The notes under the pieces were generated by a model. It saw nothing but the letters and a program-made list of their open reading frames with translations. It did not search any database and was not told the DNA's origin. A stretch of DNA of 64,000 bases from Pseudohalioglobus lutimaris (GTDB taxonomy: Bacteria; Pseudomonadota; Gammaproteobacteria; Pseudomonadales; Halieaceae), in contig NZ_PKUS01000003.1 of the NCBI RefSeq assembly GCF_002866825.1, positions 62,001-126,000 of the forward strand. The letters run 5' to 3'. How positions within the stretch are numbered: the stretch's first letter is position 1; the number at the start of each line of letters is the position of its first letter. Below, piece after piece: positions 17,124 to 26,622 of the stretch. The position numbers were made by a program, and so were the translations under genes.

Positions 17124-18476
17124 TTAGTTCAAAGTGTTTTTATAAACTTTCCCGTCTTTCATGATCAGGTCGAAGTTGGCCTCGGCGTCACCGACGAGAT
17201 CGAGGTTTTCCAGCGGATTACCGTCAACCAGAATCAGGTCGGCATAGGCACCTTCCTTGATCACCCCAAGCGGGCCTTCCTGGTAAGGATGGCGCGGGCC
17301 GCTCATCATCAGCAGTTCCGCGTTGTCCGAGGTCACCATCTTGAGCGCCTCGTAGGGGGTGAACCAGTTCTTCAGCTTGGTCACCATTTTGCCCTGTTTC
17401 GCTGCGGCCGCAGGATCGAACAGCATGTCGGTGCCGAACGCGATCTTGACGCCCGCCGCCTTGGCCGCGGCATAGTTTCTGGCGGTTCCGTCGGTGACTG
17501 CAACCCACTTCGCTGTGCTCGCGGGATTGTCGAACACCAGCCTGTCCTCGTCGTCGATGAGGGGCTGCGCGCTCAGCCAGACGCCGTTGTCCTTCATCAT
17601 CTTGAGGGTCTCTTTCGACATGATCAGATTGCCGTGTTCGATCGTCTTGACCCCGGCTTTGATCGCCGTCTGTATGGCCTCGTCCGTGAAGATATGTGCG
17701 GCGACATAAGTGTTCCAGTTCTCTGCAACGCCGACGATCGCCTGCATCTCTTCAAGCGAGTACTGGGTGACGTCCAGCGGGTCATAAATCGAAGACACGC
17801 CGCCGCCGCCCGCGATCTTGATGTGGTGGGCGCCCATACGCAGGATTTCGCGAGCCTTGCGCGTCACCTCAGGAACACCGTCCCCAGTGGCGACCACTCC
17901 GTTGCGCTCCAGATAAGGAAGCGAGTCCGATGGCTGACGCGGCACGTCATTATAGGGATACAGGTCAAAGTGCCCCCCGGTTTGACCCAGAGGCGGGCCG
18001 GCCACCAACATGCGGGGACCGGGGAATTTTCCGGCATCAATGGCTTTGTGAACGGCGAACGGGTTTCCCCCAATGTCGCGGACGGTCGTGAAGCCGCGCA
18101 TCAGTACTTGCTCATTACCCAGCAATCCGGCAATCGCGATATCGCCCATATCAGTGGTGTTCAGTAGCTGTCCCACCGTCAAATACGCGAAGTAGGTGTG
18201 CCAGTGCACGTCGATCATGCCCGGCATCATGGTTCGACCACCGCCGTCGATGACCCTGCCCCCTGCAACGGCAAGCGGTTCGGTCGACACTGCAGTGATC
18301 AGGTTGTCCGTCACCACGACATTGGCATTCTTGATCAGGGCTTCGTTCACGCCGTCAAAGACGTTGACGTTGGTGAACAGGATCGGTCCGGAGGCGTCTT
18401 GAGCAGCCGCCGGCAGGGCGAAGCTAACCGCGACGACAAGCGCCGCGGTCAGTTTCTTCAGGTTCAGTTTCCGCAT
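17124..18476 (-). CDS. Exported metal-dependent amidohydrolase (Xaa-Pro dipeptidase-like)
   Basis: A 450-residue amidohydrolase with signal peptide (AALVVAVSFALPAAAQ). Metal ligands follow the family order: HxH in MIDVHWHTYF, Lys in AHHIKIAGGGG, His in VAAHIFTDEA, His in TIEHGNLIM, and Asp in FGTDMLFDPA. The C-terminal small beta domain (LGVIKEGAYADLILVDGNPL) is intact. Relatives hydrolyse dipeptides ending in Pro, Arg or Lys, or N-acylated amino acids. AGGA precedes the start. Its context between MlrC- and MlrB-like proteins supports peptide breakdown in the periplasm (inference). Confidence 0.88.
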   Translation of the reverse strand: MRKLNLKKLTAALVVAVSFALPAAAQDASGPILFTNVNVFDGVNEALIKNANVVVTDNLITAVSTEPLAVAGGRVIDGGGRTMMPGMIDVHWHTYFAYLTVGQLLNTTDMGDIAIAGLLGNEQVLMRGFTTVRDIGGNPFAVHKAIDAGKFPGPRMLVAGPPLGQTGGHFDLYPYNDVPRQPSDSLPYLERNGVVATGDGVPEVTRKAREILRMGAHHIKIAGGGGVSSIYDPLDVTQYSLEEMQAIVGVAENWNTYVAAHIFTDEAIQTAIKAGVKTIEHGNLIMSKETLKMMKDNGVWLSAQPLIDDEDRLVFDNPASTAKWVAVTDGTARNYAAAKAAGVKIAFGTDMLFDPAAAAKQGKMVTKLKNWFTPYEALKMVTSDNAELLMMSGPRHPYQEGPLGVIKEGAYADLILVDGNPLENLDLVGDAEANFDLIMKDGKVYKNTLN

Positions 18477-18576
18477 TGTATTTTTCCTGTTGTCGACACA
18501 GTGGATTCGGCGGAGAGTTCAATCCGTGCCACGCAGGATCGCCCCTCCACCGAATCCGTGGCTATTGCCGACCCGG

Positions 18577-20106
18577 TTATTTGTCGAATACCGACCCGGA
18601 GAGGTCGAATTCATCGACCGCCCCGTCGCCTCGAATGAAGATCCGGTGGTTAAACCGCACGAAGTTGGGTTCGCCAGACGGATCTTCGAGCAATTCACCA
18701 AGGCCGCCCTCGTTCGGGCCTTCGGTGATGATGAAATAGCCCTCGGCCGTGTTGGCCACATTGGCAGGCGCGGGATCCGCTCCACTGGTCAATGCGGAGA
18801 ACTGGACAAACACATATTTGTCGCCCTCTTTGCGGATCTCGATGTTTTGGGAATTCCCCTTGAAGACGCCGACGAAGGGATCGAGCACAGCCGGATCAAC
18901 GCCCGCTGCGACCGGAGAGTCGGCCTCGATTCCCGTGAAGGCTTTGACCATTTCGTCCGCAATTTTGCTGTAGGCTTCGACACCGCGATCGCTGTGGACC
19001 ATGATCACCACGGCAAAGTCGTGTTCCGGGACCAGCTTGAGAAAAGACCGCGTGCCGGGCCAATTCCCCCCGTGGAAGGGGCTGGTGACGCCGTCGTAGT
19101 CGTGGACGAACCATGTCAGTCCGGTGAACTCGCCGGCCGAAGCGTCGACTGCCGGAGCGTGGGCATAGTCCAGCGATTCCATGGACAACAGTTGGTTCCC
19201 GGCGGCGTCCTTGCCGTCCAGCTGAAAGCGGGCGTATTTCAGCATGTCGGTAACCGTAGACCGGATTCCGCCGGAGGCTGCGGACTCTCTGATCAACGGA
19301 ATGTAGTACGGCTTGAGATCGCTGATGCTGCCTTCCCCGTAGATCGGCGGATGACCCCATGCGTAATCTTTGGCCGGCGGGGTGGGGTCGTAATTGAAGG
19401 ATGTCGACTCCATGCCAAGCGGTGTGAGTAGGTTTTCTTCGATCAGGTCCTCGATCGGCTTTCCGCCGACATGCGACACCACATGGGTCGCGAAGGTGAT
19501 GGCGGTGTTGTTGTACATCCAGGTTTGACCGAACGGATAGATCTGCTCGACGTAAGCCGCCTGGAGCATGACCTTCTCGCTGATCGACCCACCCGGAGGA
19601 ACAGGAAGGAACCCATGGTCGCCATACCAGCCCGCGTGATGGTAGAACAGGTCGACGACCCGGGCTTTCGACGTCGCGTCGGGATCCGCGACCCTCCACC
19701 ACGGCAGGATGTCGACGACACGCGCGTTCAAATCCAGCTTGCCCTGTTCGGACAGCTTCATGGCCGTTGTCGAAAGGAAGGTTTTTGTCACCGAGCCGAT
19801 TTGGAATTGCGTATCAGTGGTAACGGGCTCTCCGGTGGTTACGTTCGCGACACCGAGTCCGGCGCCGTAGGAGTTGGGCCCATGGATGACCCCGATACCA
19901 AGTCCCGGGATGTTGAGTTCCTTGATCAGTTCAGCGGCTTCGGCGACGACCGCATCAAAGGTCGCCTGGCCATCCTCCTGTGTCATGAACTGTTGGTTGT
20001 TCTGCGCTAGTGCTGGCTGAAAGCCAAGTGATGACGTAACAATTAGAGTGAATAATGGTTTCATCAGGGCCTTCACTGGATTTTTCCTTTCCATTGGATT
20101 CCTCAT
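18577..20106 (-). CDS. Exported serine hydrolase, beta-lactamase/PBP-like (MlrB-type)
   Basis: A 509-residue S12-type serine hydrolase. The nucleophile motif SVTK is in FQIGSVTKTFLS, the YxN equivalent in WMYNNTAITF, and the HxG-type third motif in FHGGNWPGTRSF; a C-terminal DUF3471-like beta domain follows from about residue 400. MlrB, which opens linear microcystin, belongs to this family, as do D-aminopeptidases and esterases. Start ATG 20106 has AGGAG 7 bp upstream and is followed by a signal peptide ending FQPALAQ. It sits in a row of exported peptide/amide hydrolases. Confidence 0.87.
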   Translation of the reverse strand: MRNPMERKNPVKALMKPLFTLIVTSSLGFQPALAQNNQQFMTQEDGQATFDAVVAEAAELIKELNIPGLGIGVIHGPNSYGAGLGVANVTTGEPVTTDTQFQIGSVTKTFLSTTAMKLSEQGKLDLNARVVDILPWWRVADPDATSKARVVDLFYHHAGWYGDHGFLPVPPGGSISEKVMLQAAYVEQIYPFGQTWMYNNTAITFATHVVSHVGGKPIEDLIEENLLTPLGMESTSFNYDPTPPAKDYAWGHPPIYGEGSISDLKPYYIPLIRESAASGGIRSTVTDMLKYARFQLDGKDAAGNQLLSMESLDYAHAPAVDASAGEFTGLTWFVHDYDGVTSPFHGGNWPGTRSFLKLVPEHDFAVVIMVHSDRGVEAYSKIADEMVKAFTGIEADSPVAAGVDPAVLDPFVGVFKGNSQNIEIRKEGDKYVFVQFSALTSGADPAPANVANTAEGYFIITEGPNEGGLGELLEDPSGEPNFVRFNHRIFIRGDGAVDEFDLSGSVFDK

Positions 20107-20206
20107 TGGTTTTCTCCTGTCGGTATAACGATGGTTCTTCCTGGGGAGTTCTGTCTTCGCCGCACTAAATCGCACTGGCAGAACCTGCACGGCGAAGTTT
20201 CCCCGA

Positions 20207-21205
20207 TTACTGCTTCGCCATCTGCCCAACATAGTAGTAGTCGTAAAGCGAGCGGGCGACCTCTGCAATGGCCCTATCCCTGTCTGCCTCGGAGGTCTCG
20301 CTGCTCTTGGTGAACACGGCGATTGCAAACCGACGACCGTCGGGGAGCGTGATATAGCCGACGTCATTGGCCACTCCCCCTATGGTTCCGGTTTTGTGCG
20401 CCACGGGCGTTCCCTTCGGCAGCAGCCCCTTGAGCCGGGCAGCGCCGGTGCGCGTGCGCGACATGACGTCAATCAGGAAGTCGCGGCTCTCGGCGCTCAT
20501 CGCCGTGCTACTGTCGATGGCAAGCAGGAGTTTCAGCATCGCAAGGGGCGTTGCGTGGTCGCGGGGATCCGCCTCGAAGTCCAAATTGCGGTCACTTACG
20601 ATCGTCGCAAGCTCCGGCCGGGTCTTGAAGGCCTCTATGGCGACTTTCATCGTGGCAGGTCCTGGCAGGCCATAGAATTCCCCGATGATCTCGCCGGTCG
20701 TCCGATCGACACTGAAATCGGTGACCCCGAGCCTGCGCAGATTTTCGGTCACTGCCGCGGCTCCGCCAGCCAGCCCGATCAAGGTGTCGGTCGCCGTGTT
20801 GTCGCTCTCCGTGATCATGATCTCCATCAGGTTTGCCACCGAAAGCTGAAGCCCGGGATGCACGAATGTGTCGCTCAGTGCAGCGTCCCCGATCATCATC
20901 ATGTCGGGTGTGATTTCAACCAGTTGGTCGAGACTGAGTTCTTTCTTGTCCACGCGGTCCAGAACGGCAGTGGCGATCGCAACCTTGTAGGTGCTGGCCA
21001 TGGGGAAGGTTTCATCGCCATTCAACGCGATGACTTCGTCGCTGCCGATCTCCTGCGCCGCAAAGCCGATGCGCCCGACAAGCTTCGCCGCGAATTGCTC
21101 AATCGAGGTGGCAACAGGCTGGCCGTCTGATGTCTGGCCGTATGCCGGGCCGATGGTGGCCGCCGCGGAAACCACAAGGGCAATGATGGAGTTCCGAAAT
21201 TTCAT
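20207..21205 (-). CDS. Class A beta-lactamase-fold serine hydrolase
   Basis: A 332-residue exported protein with the class A motifs STYK (in PMASTYKVAIA), SDN (in ITESDNTATD) and KTG (in VAHKTGTIGG). However the omega-loop is expanded, with about 50 residues between VDRTTGE and the DHATP element, and no clear ExxxN counterpart of Glu166/Asn170 follows the Arg. It therefore may not hydrolyse beta-lactams efficiently; an amide or peptide substrate is possible. Start ATG 21205 has AAGGAG 9 bp upstream, then a signal peptide ending GPAYGQ. It resembles the protein at 48500-49510 and the deleted copy at 24738-24887. Confidence 0.88.
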   Translation of the reverse strand: MKFRNSIIALVVSAAATIGPAYGQTSDGQPVATSIEQFAAKLVGRIGFAAQEIGSDEVIALNGDETFPMASTYKVAIATAVLDRVDKKELSLDQLVEITPDMMMIGDAALSDTFVHPGLQLSVANLMEIMITESDNTATDTLIGLAGGAAAVTENLRRLGVTDFSVDRTTGEIIGEFYGLPGPATMKVAIEAFKTRPELATIVSDRNLDFEADPRDHATPLAMLKLLLAIDSSTAMSAESRDFLIDVMSRTRTGAARLKGLLPKGTPVAHKTGTIGGVANDVGYITLPDGRRFAIAVFTKSSETSEADRDRAIAEVARSLYDYYYVGQMAKQ

Positions 21206-21247
21206 TTTAAGCATCTCCTTAATTGTAACTGCATAATTACATCCCAC

Positions 21248-22873
21248 TCAGTTGCCGCCCTTCGCCGGGAGGGCTGTGAAGTCACCGGGCATGCCGGTCG
21301 AGAATTCGGCATTCCATGCCTCTACCGAGATCGGCACGAAGCGCGGTTTTTCTTCGGGGTCAAACCGGATCGGCTGACCGGCGAAAACAGGAAGCACCTT
21401 GTCGTCGCGCACGGTGACAACACCGTTCACGAGCACGGCTTTCATGCCCGTTGAAGGGATGGTACCCCTCTCGTACGTCGAATTGTCCCTGAAGGTTTCG
21501 GGGTCAAAGACCACGATATCGGCGACCATGCCGGTCTGGATGCGGCCGCGTTCCTGCATCGCTTTCAGGCCCGTATCGCCCAGATGCCTGGCAGCATTAT
21601 AGCTGAGGATCGACATCAGCTGCATCATCGGGATGTTGTTTTCCCGACCGAGGCGGATCGTCGCGCCTCTGGCACCCGCTGCGCGAGGGTGGGTATTGCC
21701 GAGCTTCTCCAGCGGGTAATCCCACGGGCCGAAGTACGGTTCGGCAGGAAGCGCGTCGCTGCCTACGGTGACGCCCTTCAGCGTCAGCCATTTCGGCGGA
21801 TCTTCGGCGGGCATCTTGAATACGACGACCGGCTTGGTCGGATTGGAAGCCACGTCGGCCTTGAATGTCTCCAGGGTGTAGAACTTACCCGTGGACGGAT
21901 CCTGCACGGTATCCTCATAGCGGTTGCCCAACTGCTCCATCCAGCTTTCCGGCTGCAGAAAAGAGGCATTGATCGTGGTGGAACCTGCGGCGTAGGGATA
22001 GATTTCACCCCAGATGTTGTGGCCTTGTTCTTGAAGCCTAACAATCATTTGCTGGGCAAGCCGCCAGCCGGGGTTATTGAAGTGAAGGACGATCGCCGGG
22101 GCGCCAAGCGCCAGGGCGTTGGCAATGAGTTCCTGCGCACCGTTGTTCTCGGTCGTGTCGGTGCCAAGCGTATAGCGTGTATGTGCGCCAGTCGGGCGGC
22201 CATAGCGTGCGCCAACTTTCTGCACCTCGAACATCTCGCGGGAAGAGACGCCCTCTCTCATATAGCCCACGGTGCTGCCGATGCCCGGCGCACCCGCCTG
22301 CAGACCCTTGTCAATCTCTTCAAGAATCGCGTTGCCCTGTTCCAGGGTCGGTCGCGTCACACTCCAGCCCGCTTTCTTCCGGATTTCAAGAGCGGCAATG
22401 GGGCCGTTTATCAGGTAATCGCCCTTTGACCCGTCGATTATCATCCCGCGGGCAATTTCGTGGCTGACCGCGCAGCCATAGTTGGCCTGGGTCACGCCGG
22501 CACGCGCCTCGTACCAGGCCGCGACATAGGATCCCGCACAGCCCGCCTCGAAATCAATGCCGCTGGTCAGGCCGTCGCGCAACCCGATCCGGTACCCGAT
22601 TGGCGTCTGCCAATGGAAATGGGTGTCGATGAAGCCCGGTGCCACGATGTGGCCGGTGGCATCTATCGTCTTTGCACCCTTCAGCGGTTTCTTGCTGATT
22701 TCGGCAATGCGGCCATCTTTGATACCGACGTTGGCGAAACCATCAAATAGCGTTTCAGGGTCCATGACCCGGCCATTAATGATCACCAGGTCATAGTCTT
22801 GCGCCAAGGCCGGCATAGCGCCCATGACACTCATTAAGAGGGTCCCGATCAGTAGATGTCTTTGCAGTTTCAT
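21248..22873 (-). CDS. N-acyl-D-amino-acid deacylase family protein 1, exported
   Basis: A 541-residue amidohydrolase of the D-aminoacylase group, which removes N-acyl groups from D-amino acids. Motifs: signal peptide (GTLLMSVMGAMPALAQ), ING RVMDPET, HxH in FIDTHFHWQTP, the bridging-site region IDFEAGCAG, His in TGAHTRYTLG, His in IVLHFNNPG, and catalytic Asp in TVGSDALPAE. It keeps a Cys beside the bridging Glu, unlike its neighbours. Start ATG 22873 is chosen for the signal peptide; the binding site is weak. It lies just upstream of the beta-lactamase-fold gene in the same direction. Confidence 0.88.
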   Translation of the reverse strand: MKLQRHLLIGTLLMSVMGAMPALAQDYDLVIINGRVMDPETLFDGFANVGIKDGRIAEISKKPLKGAKTIDATGHIVAPGFIDTHFHWQTPIGYRIGLRDGLTSGIDFEAGCAGSYVAAWYEARAGVTQANYGCAVSHEIARGMIIDGSKGDYLINGPIAALEIRKKAGWSVTRPTLEQGNAILEEIDKGLQAGAPGIGSTVGYMREGVSSREMFEVQKVGARYGRPTGAHTRYTLGTDTTENNGAQELIANALALGAPAIVLHFNNPGWRLAQQMIVRLQEQGHNIWGEIYPYAAGSTTINASFLQPESWMEQLGNRYEDTVQDPSTGKFYTLETFKADVASNPTKPVVVFKMPAEDPPKWLTLKGVTVGSDALPAEPYFGPWDYPLEKLGNTHPRAAGARGATIRLGRENNIPMMQLMSILSYNAARHLGDTGLKAMQERGRIQTGMVADIVVFDPETFRDNSTYERGTIPSTGMKAVLVNGVVTVRDDKVLPVFAGQPIRFDPEEKPRFVPISVEAWNAEFSTGMPGDFTALPAKGGN

Positions 22874-22961
22874 TGGTACGTCCATTTTGAGTTTGATTTT
22901 CAGTGGCGGAAGTAGTGGGGGGTGAACCACGCGCCATGGCTCCGCATCACTCGTCCTCGTA

Positions 22962-24623
22962 TTACGACTGGTCAGGGTCAAATGTCCTGGGTTCGATAGA
23001 AATCTGGTCCAGCCGGCCCTTTTCCATCACCGGGAAACGAATTGGCTTGCCCGGAAAGACCTTTTGCACTACGGAATCTTTCACCACCACGACGCCGTTC
23101 ACCAGCACGTAGGGAATGCCGGTTGAGGGCAGCGCGCCCTTGCCTGGCTCGTAAGTGCTGTTGTCTGTGACCGTATCCGGGTTGAAGACGACGATGTCGG
23201 CATCGGCACCCACCTGCACTCTTCCCTTGGTCCTGAACTGGCTAATGCCGCCCAGCTCAGCAAAGTACTTGGCGTGTAAATAGCTCATCTTGGAGATAGC
23301 CTCCATCAAAGGCATGATCTTTTCTTCGCGCACCATGCGCAGTACTTTGGCGCGGGTACCTGCGCTGCGCGGGTGAACTGACTTGCCTTCATAGGAGGAA
23401 TCCCAAGGGTAGTAGTTAAGCTTTTCATCCTGGATAGCCATACCGTCAGAGACGATGACCACTCCTGGCTGAGCCAGCCATTTAGCAATGGCTTCAGGCG
23501 GGTTGTTGTAAATCACAATCGCCCTGCCGGGATCATTCTTGCGTACGTCCTCATACATCGCTTTGTCCCACCGGGTGCCATCGAGATTCGCAACGTCTGA
23601 ATAGGTGATCCCCATTTGAGCCATACCTGCTTCCGTAAGGATATCAGCAGAAGCAATGGTAGAACCGGCAGCATAAGGGTAAACCTCACCCCATACCCTG
23701 GCGCCTCTTTTTTCTCTTGCGTCGTTAATCATGGGAATGGTGTATTCCCAGTCCATGTTACTGTTCAGGTGTGAAGCCATGAAAGGCGCATCCAAAACCA
23801 TGGCATTGGCCAGCATTTCCTGAACTCCCAACTGCCCCTCACTGGGTGGACGAACACCGGCAAAGCGTACATGGCCATTTGTAACCCGGCCATATTTTGC
23901 CGCCAACTCCTGGTACTTATACAATTCGTATTGGGTAACACCCGTGGTCATATAACCGACGGGAACGCCCACGCCCAAGGCGCCTTGGCGAAGACCTTCG
24001 TCGACATAGCTCATAATCCGGGTCATCTGCTCTTTATTGGGCAAGGTGGACGACCAGCCCGGCTTACGCCCTTCTTTCTGGGCCTTTGCGGCTGCGGCAC
24101 CTACCACACCACGGAACAGTTCGCCCATGTCATTACCCATAGCCGCAATTTCAGGACCGTCCAACACCGATACACGGGCAAGCGTAGCGAGCACGACCAT
24201 GCCGTAGTTGCTCTGGGTTTTGCCCTCGGCTTCCGCATACCATTTGGCGATATCGCCGGCGCCTGCTTCGAAATCCATCTGGGTGGTCAAGCCATCACGC
24301 AAATTAACCTTGCGACTAAACTGATCTGTAGCGTGCTGGTGCCCCTCGATAAAGCCTGGGGCAACAACGTGACCACTGGCGTCGATGGTTTCTTTGCCTT
24401 TGATTGCATCCTTGGTGATGACAACAATCTTGCCGCCCTTTACGCCAACGTTGCGCACGCCGTTGAAGTTGGTCTCGGGGTCCATGACCCTGCCGTTGTT
24501 GATCACAACATCGTAGGTCTCAGCAAGAACCTGTGGCGAGATAGCCATCGCAATAATAGCGACAACGGCAAAAAGGGCCCGCTGGATATTCCCTGCTTCC
24601 TTTCTACGGCGACTTCGTTGCAT
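22962..24623 (-). CDS. N-acyl-D-amino-acid deacylase family protein 2, exported
   Basis: A 553-residue paralogue of the preceding amidohydrolase. A signal peptide (AVVAIIAMAISPQVLAE) follows a basic start QRSRRRKE. Metal and catalytic residues: EGHQHATD (HxH), MDFEAGAGD (bridging Glu), TNGHVRFAG (His), MASHLNSNM (His), VIVSDGMAIQ (Asp). Start ATG 24623 has AAGGAG 4-5 bp upstream. Three such enzymes within 7 kb imply a range of N-acyl or peptide-linked D-residue substrates (inference). The upstream position of the deleted beta-lactamase-fold gene suggests an ancestral repeated gene pair. Confidence 0.88.
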   Translation of the reverse strand: MQRSRRRKEAGNIQRALFAVVAIIAMAISPQVLAETYDVVINNGRVMDPETNFNGVRNVGVKGGKIVVITKDAIKGKETIDASGHVVAPGFIEGHQHATDQFSRKVNLRDGLTTQMDFEAGAGDIAKWYAEAEGKTQSNYGMVVLATLARVSVLDGPEIAAMGNDMGELFRGVVGAAAAKAQKEGRKPGWSSTLPNKEQMTRIMSYVDEGLRQGALGVGVPVGYMTTGVTQYELYKYQELAAKYGRVTNGHVRFAGVRPPSEGQLGVQEMLANAMVLDAPFMASHLNSNMDWEYTIPMINDAREKRGARVWGEVYPYAAGSTIASADILTEAGMAQMGITYSDVANLDGTRWDKAMYEDVRKNDPGRAIVIYNNPPEAIAKWLAQPGVVIVSDGMAIQDEKLNYYPWDSSYEGKSVHPRSAGTRAKVLRMVREEKIMPLMEAISKMSYLHAKYFAELGGISQFRTKGRVQVGADADIVVFNPDTVTDNSTYEPGKGALPSTGIPYVLVNGVVVVKDSVVQKVFPGKPIRFPVMEKGRLDQISIEPRTFDPDQS

Positions 24624-24694
24624 AAATCTCCTTAAAGTGTATCCAGTAATTGTTGTGGTCATTTCGACTTACTTCCGCGTGAGCTTGCGTTAGT

Positions 24695-24721
24695 GGGGCG
24701 CCCGCTCTGCCGGGGCGCCCC
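24695..24721 (-). terminator. GC-rich hairpin after the beta-lactamase-fold remnant
   Basis: GGGGCGCCC (24695-24703) and GGGCGCCCC (24713-24721) form a 9-bp stem just past the remnant stop on the minus strand. There is no T-run, so a terminator role is uncertain. Confidence 0.35.
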
Positions 24722-24737
24722 CAAGAGCGTTGCCTGT

Positions 24738-24887
24738 TTACTGCTTCGCCATCCGCCCAACGTAGAAGTAGTCGAACAGCGAGCGCGCGATCTCGGCAAT
24801 CGCCCGGTCCCTGTCCGGCGAGGGGCCTGAAAACCACAAACAGATTGCCAGCAAAGTTCTGAACATAAGTTTCGCACTCTTCGTCAT
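24738..24887 (-). pseudogene. Beta-lactamase-fold gene with internal deletion
   Basis: A 49-codon in-frame remnant that joins a signal peptide (from ATG 24887 with GAGGAAACCAGG upstream) to the last 25 residues of a class-A-like protein. The tail DRDRAIAEIARSLFDYF is almost identical to DRDRAIAEVARSLYDYY in the gene at 20207-21205, and both end in MAKQ. The entire catalytic domain (STYK to KTG) is missing, so about 280 codons were deleted in frame. It still has start, stop and ribosome-binding site. Confidence 0.8.
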
Positions 24888-25257
24888 CCTGGTTTCCTCA
24901 ACTGCTTGGATTCCATATTGCCTTGTGACACCTGGATCAGGGATCCACCTGGCAAGAGTGGCAGCGCCCATGCGGTGGGCATAGACACCGCAGGCGTGCA
25001 ATGCCTCTAAGGGTCCTCTTGCAGATAAGCCATCCCGGTTTTACTTCACACCAACGGTAATAGTACGCAGGATTTTGTACCTCAATCGTGAAATAACTTG
25101 ATGAAAAGTTAACGGATAGAGTGGTCAAAACTCTGTGGTATTATGCTGTTACTGTACCGGCACCGCATAGGACGGCCGTTTACCATTGAACGTCTTGCAA
25201 GCCACTAAATTCAAGGGATTTAATAACAGCCTGTTCCGCGAAGGCAACGTCAAACTG

Positions 25258-26550
25258 ATGAAAAACAGTACGGCTTTCATGTTCGGATCCTTTATGCTCG
25301 ATTCGTCAGCGGGTCTGTTTCGCGATGACAGACTTGTGCCACTGCCGCCCAAGGAATTGGCTCTGCTGCTGTTACTGCTGGAGGCTCAAGGCCGGGTTGT
25401 AAGTCATAGGGAGATAGAAGAGGAGTTATGGCACAACCAGGTCGTGGCCTATGCCTCGCTTGCGCGCTGTGTCTATTCGCTCCGAAAACTACTCGGTGCC
25501 GACGGTAAGCGCTACGTGGATACGGTTCCCAAGCGCGGCTACCGCCTGGCCGTGGCGGTGAAAAAATTCGAGCCTTCCCAAACCAAATCTGCGCTCTCCG
25601 AATGTATCTCCACATTGCCTCTGGCCTATTCACATTACGCTGCGGGCGACAGGGAAGCCAATGATCCCAGCCCTGCGGGGCAGGCACGGGCCGTTCTGTT
25701 GTTTCAAGAAGCCGCCAGAGTGGACCCCAATTTTGCGGCGGCACATGCGGCCGTGGCTGATACCAGAATGTACCAGCTTGTGCGTGGCGACCTGGTCCCT
25801 GCCGAAGGTCTGAAGCTTGGTTTGGAGGCTTGCCGGTGTGCCCTTGAAGCGAACCCCAAGCTTGTTCAGGGCTTGTCCATATTGGCCTGGTTCAAAGGCG
25901 CTATGCTGGGCGAGCTCGATGAGGCGCATATCCTCCTCAATGAGGCGCTGGCAATCGATCCCGGGTATTCCCGCGCCTACGTTTATCGCTCCTGGATATT
26001 CCGGAACCAGGGTCTCGCCCGGGATAGTACCGTCGCCGCTCAGCGGGCGGCGGAGATAAATCCTCACGCCTTGCTCAACCGGCACAGTTACAGTTGGGCA
26101 CTCTTTTGCAACGACCGTGTTGCAGAGGCGCTGGCGCATGAGGTGACTTTGCAGCGAATGTACCCGCTGGACGACGTCGCTCCGGCCTATGCGGGCATCT
26201 TCGCCGCATATCTTGGGAGATATCGGGAAGCGCTCGCGGCAATTGAAGCGGCGATACACATCTCTGCAGGAAGGCCCGCGGTTTGCGCTGGTGCTGCCTA
26301 TGTTTTCGCAAGGGCGGGTAAAATCGAGCGGGCCCTGCAGTTGGCAGAGGCCGCCGCGGCGGCCATTCTTCCTCGCGCACCCAGGCCAATACTGGCCCCG
26401 GCGTATGCCGAACTGGGCGATGTGGACCGCGCTTTGGAACTTTTGAGTGAGGCGCGTGATGAAGGTTGTGTCTGGTTCGGCCCCGCACGCCTGGATCCGC
26501 GGCTGGCCTCCCTGAAATCGGACGACAGATTCCTGGCCCTGTTTTCCTGA
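25258..26550 (+). CDS. Winged-helix (CadC/OmpR-type) transcriptional regulator with TPR domain
   Basis: A 430-residue regulator. The N-terminal wHTH (FMFGSFMLDSSAGLFRDDRL, LPPKELALLLLLL, VSHREIEEELW, YSLRKLLGADGKRYVDTVPKRGYRL, residues about 5-105) is of the OmpR/CadC/HilA type. The rest is alpha-helical TPR-like repeats (AARVDPNFAAAHAAVAD, LAIDPGYSRAYVYRSW). No membrane segment is present, so it is a soluble relative of HilA/TPR-type activators. ATG 25258 is taken as start; TTG 25186 is possible. It is transcribed against the surrounding D-aminoacylase genes and is the likely local regulator (inference). Confidence 0.87.
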   Translation: MKNSTAFMFGSFMLDSSAGLFRDDRLVPLPPKELALLLLLLEAQGRVVSHREIEEELWHNQVVAYASLARCVYSLRKLLGADGKRYVDTVPKRGYRLAVAVKKFEPSQTKSALSECISTLPLAYSHYAAGDREANDPSPAGQARAVLLFQEAARVDPNFAAAHAAVADTRMYQLVRGDLVPAEGLKLGLEACRCALEANPKLVQGLSILAWFKGAMLGELDEAHILLNEALAIDPGYSRAYVYRSWIFRNQGLARDSTVAAQRAAEINPHALLNRHSYSWALFCNDRVAEALAHEVTLQRMYPLDDVAPAYAGIFAAYLGRYREALAAIEAAIHISAGRPAVCAGAAYVFARAGKIERALQLAEAAAAAILPRAPRPILAPAYAELGDVDRALELLSEARDEGCVWFGPARLDPRLASLKSDDRFLALFS

Positions 26551-26622
26551 ATCCTGAAAGACGCTTATCACAAGGAGCCCGGGACGACCCTCGCCCACAG
26601 CCGGGCGTTGCAGACATCCATA

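Noticed and set aside
20207-21205. Calling this an antibiotic-resistance beta-lactamase
   Set aside because: The omega-loop lacks a clear Glu166 counterpart and the neighbours are amide hydrolases, so resistance is not supported from sequence alone.
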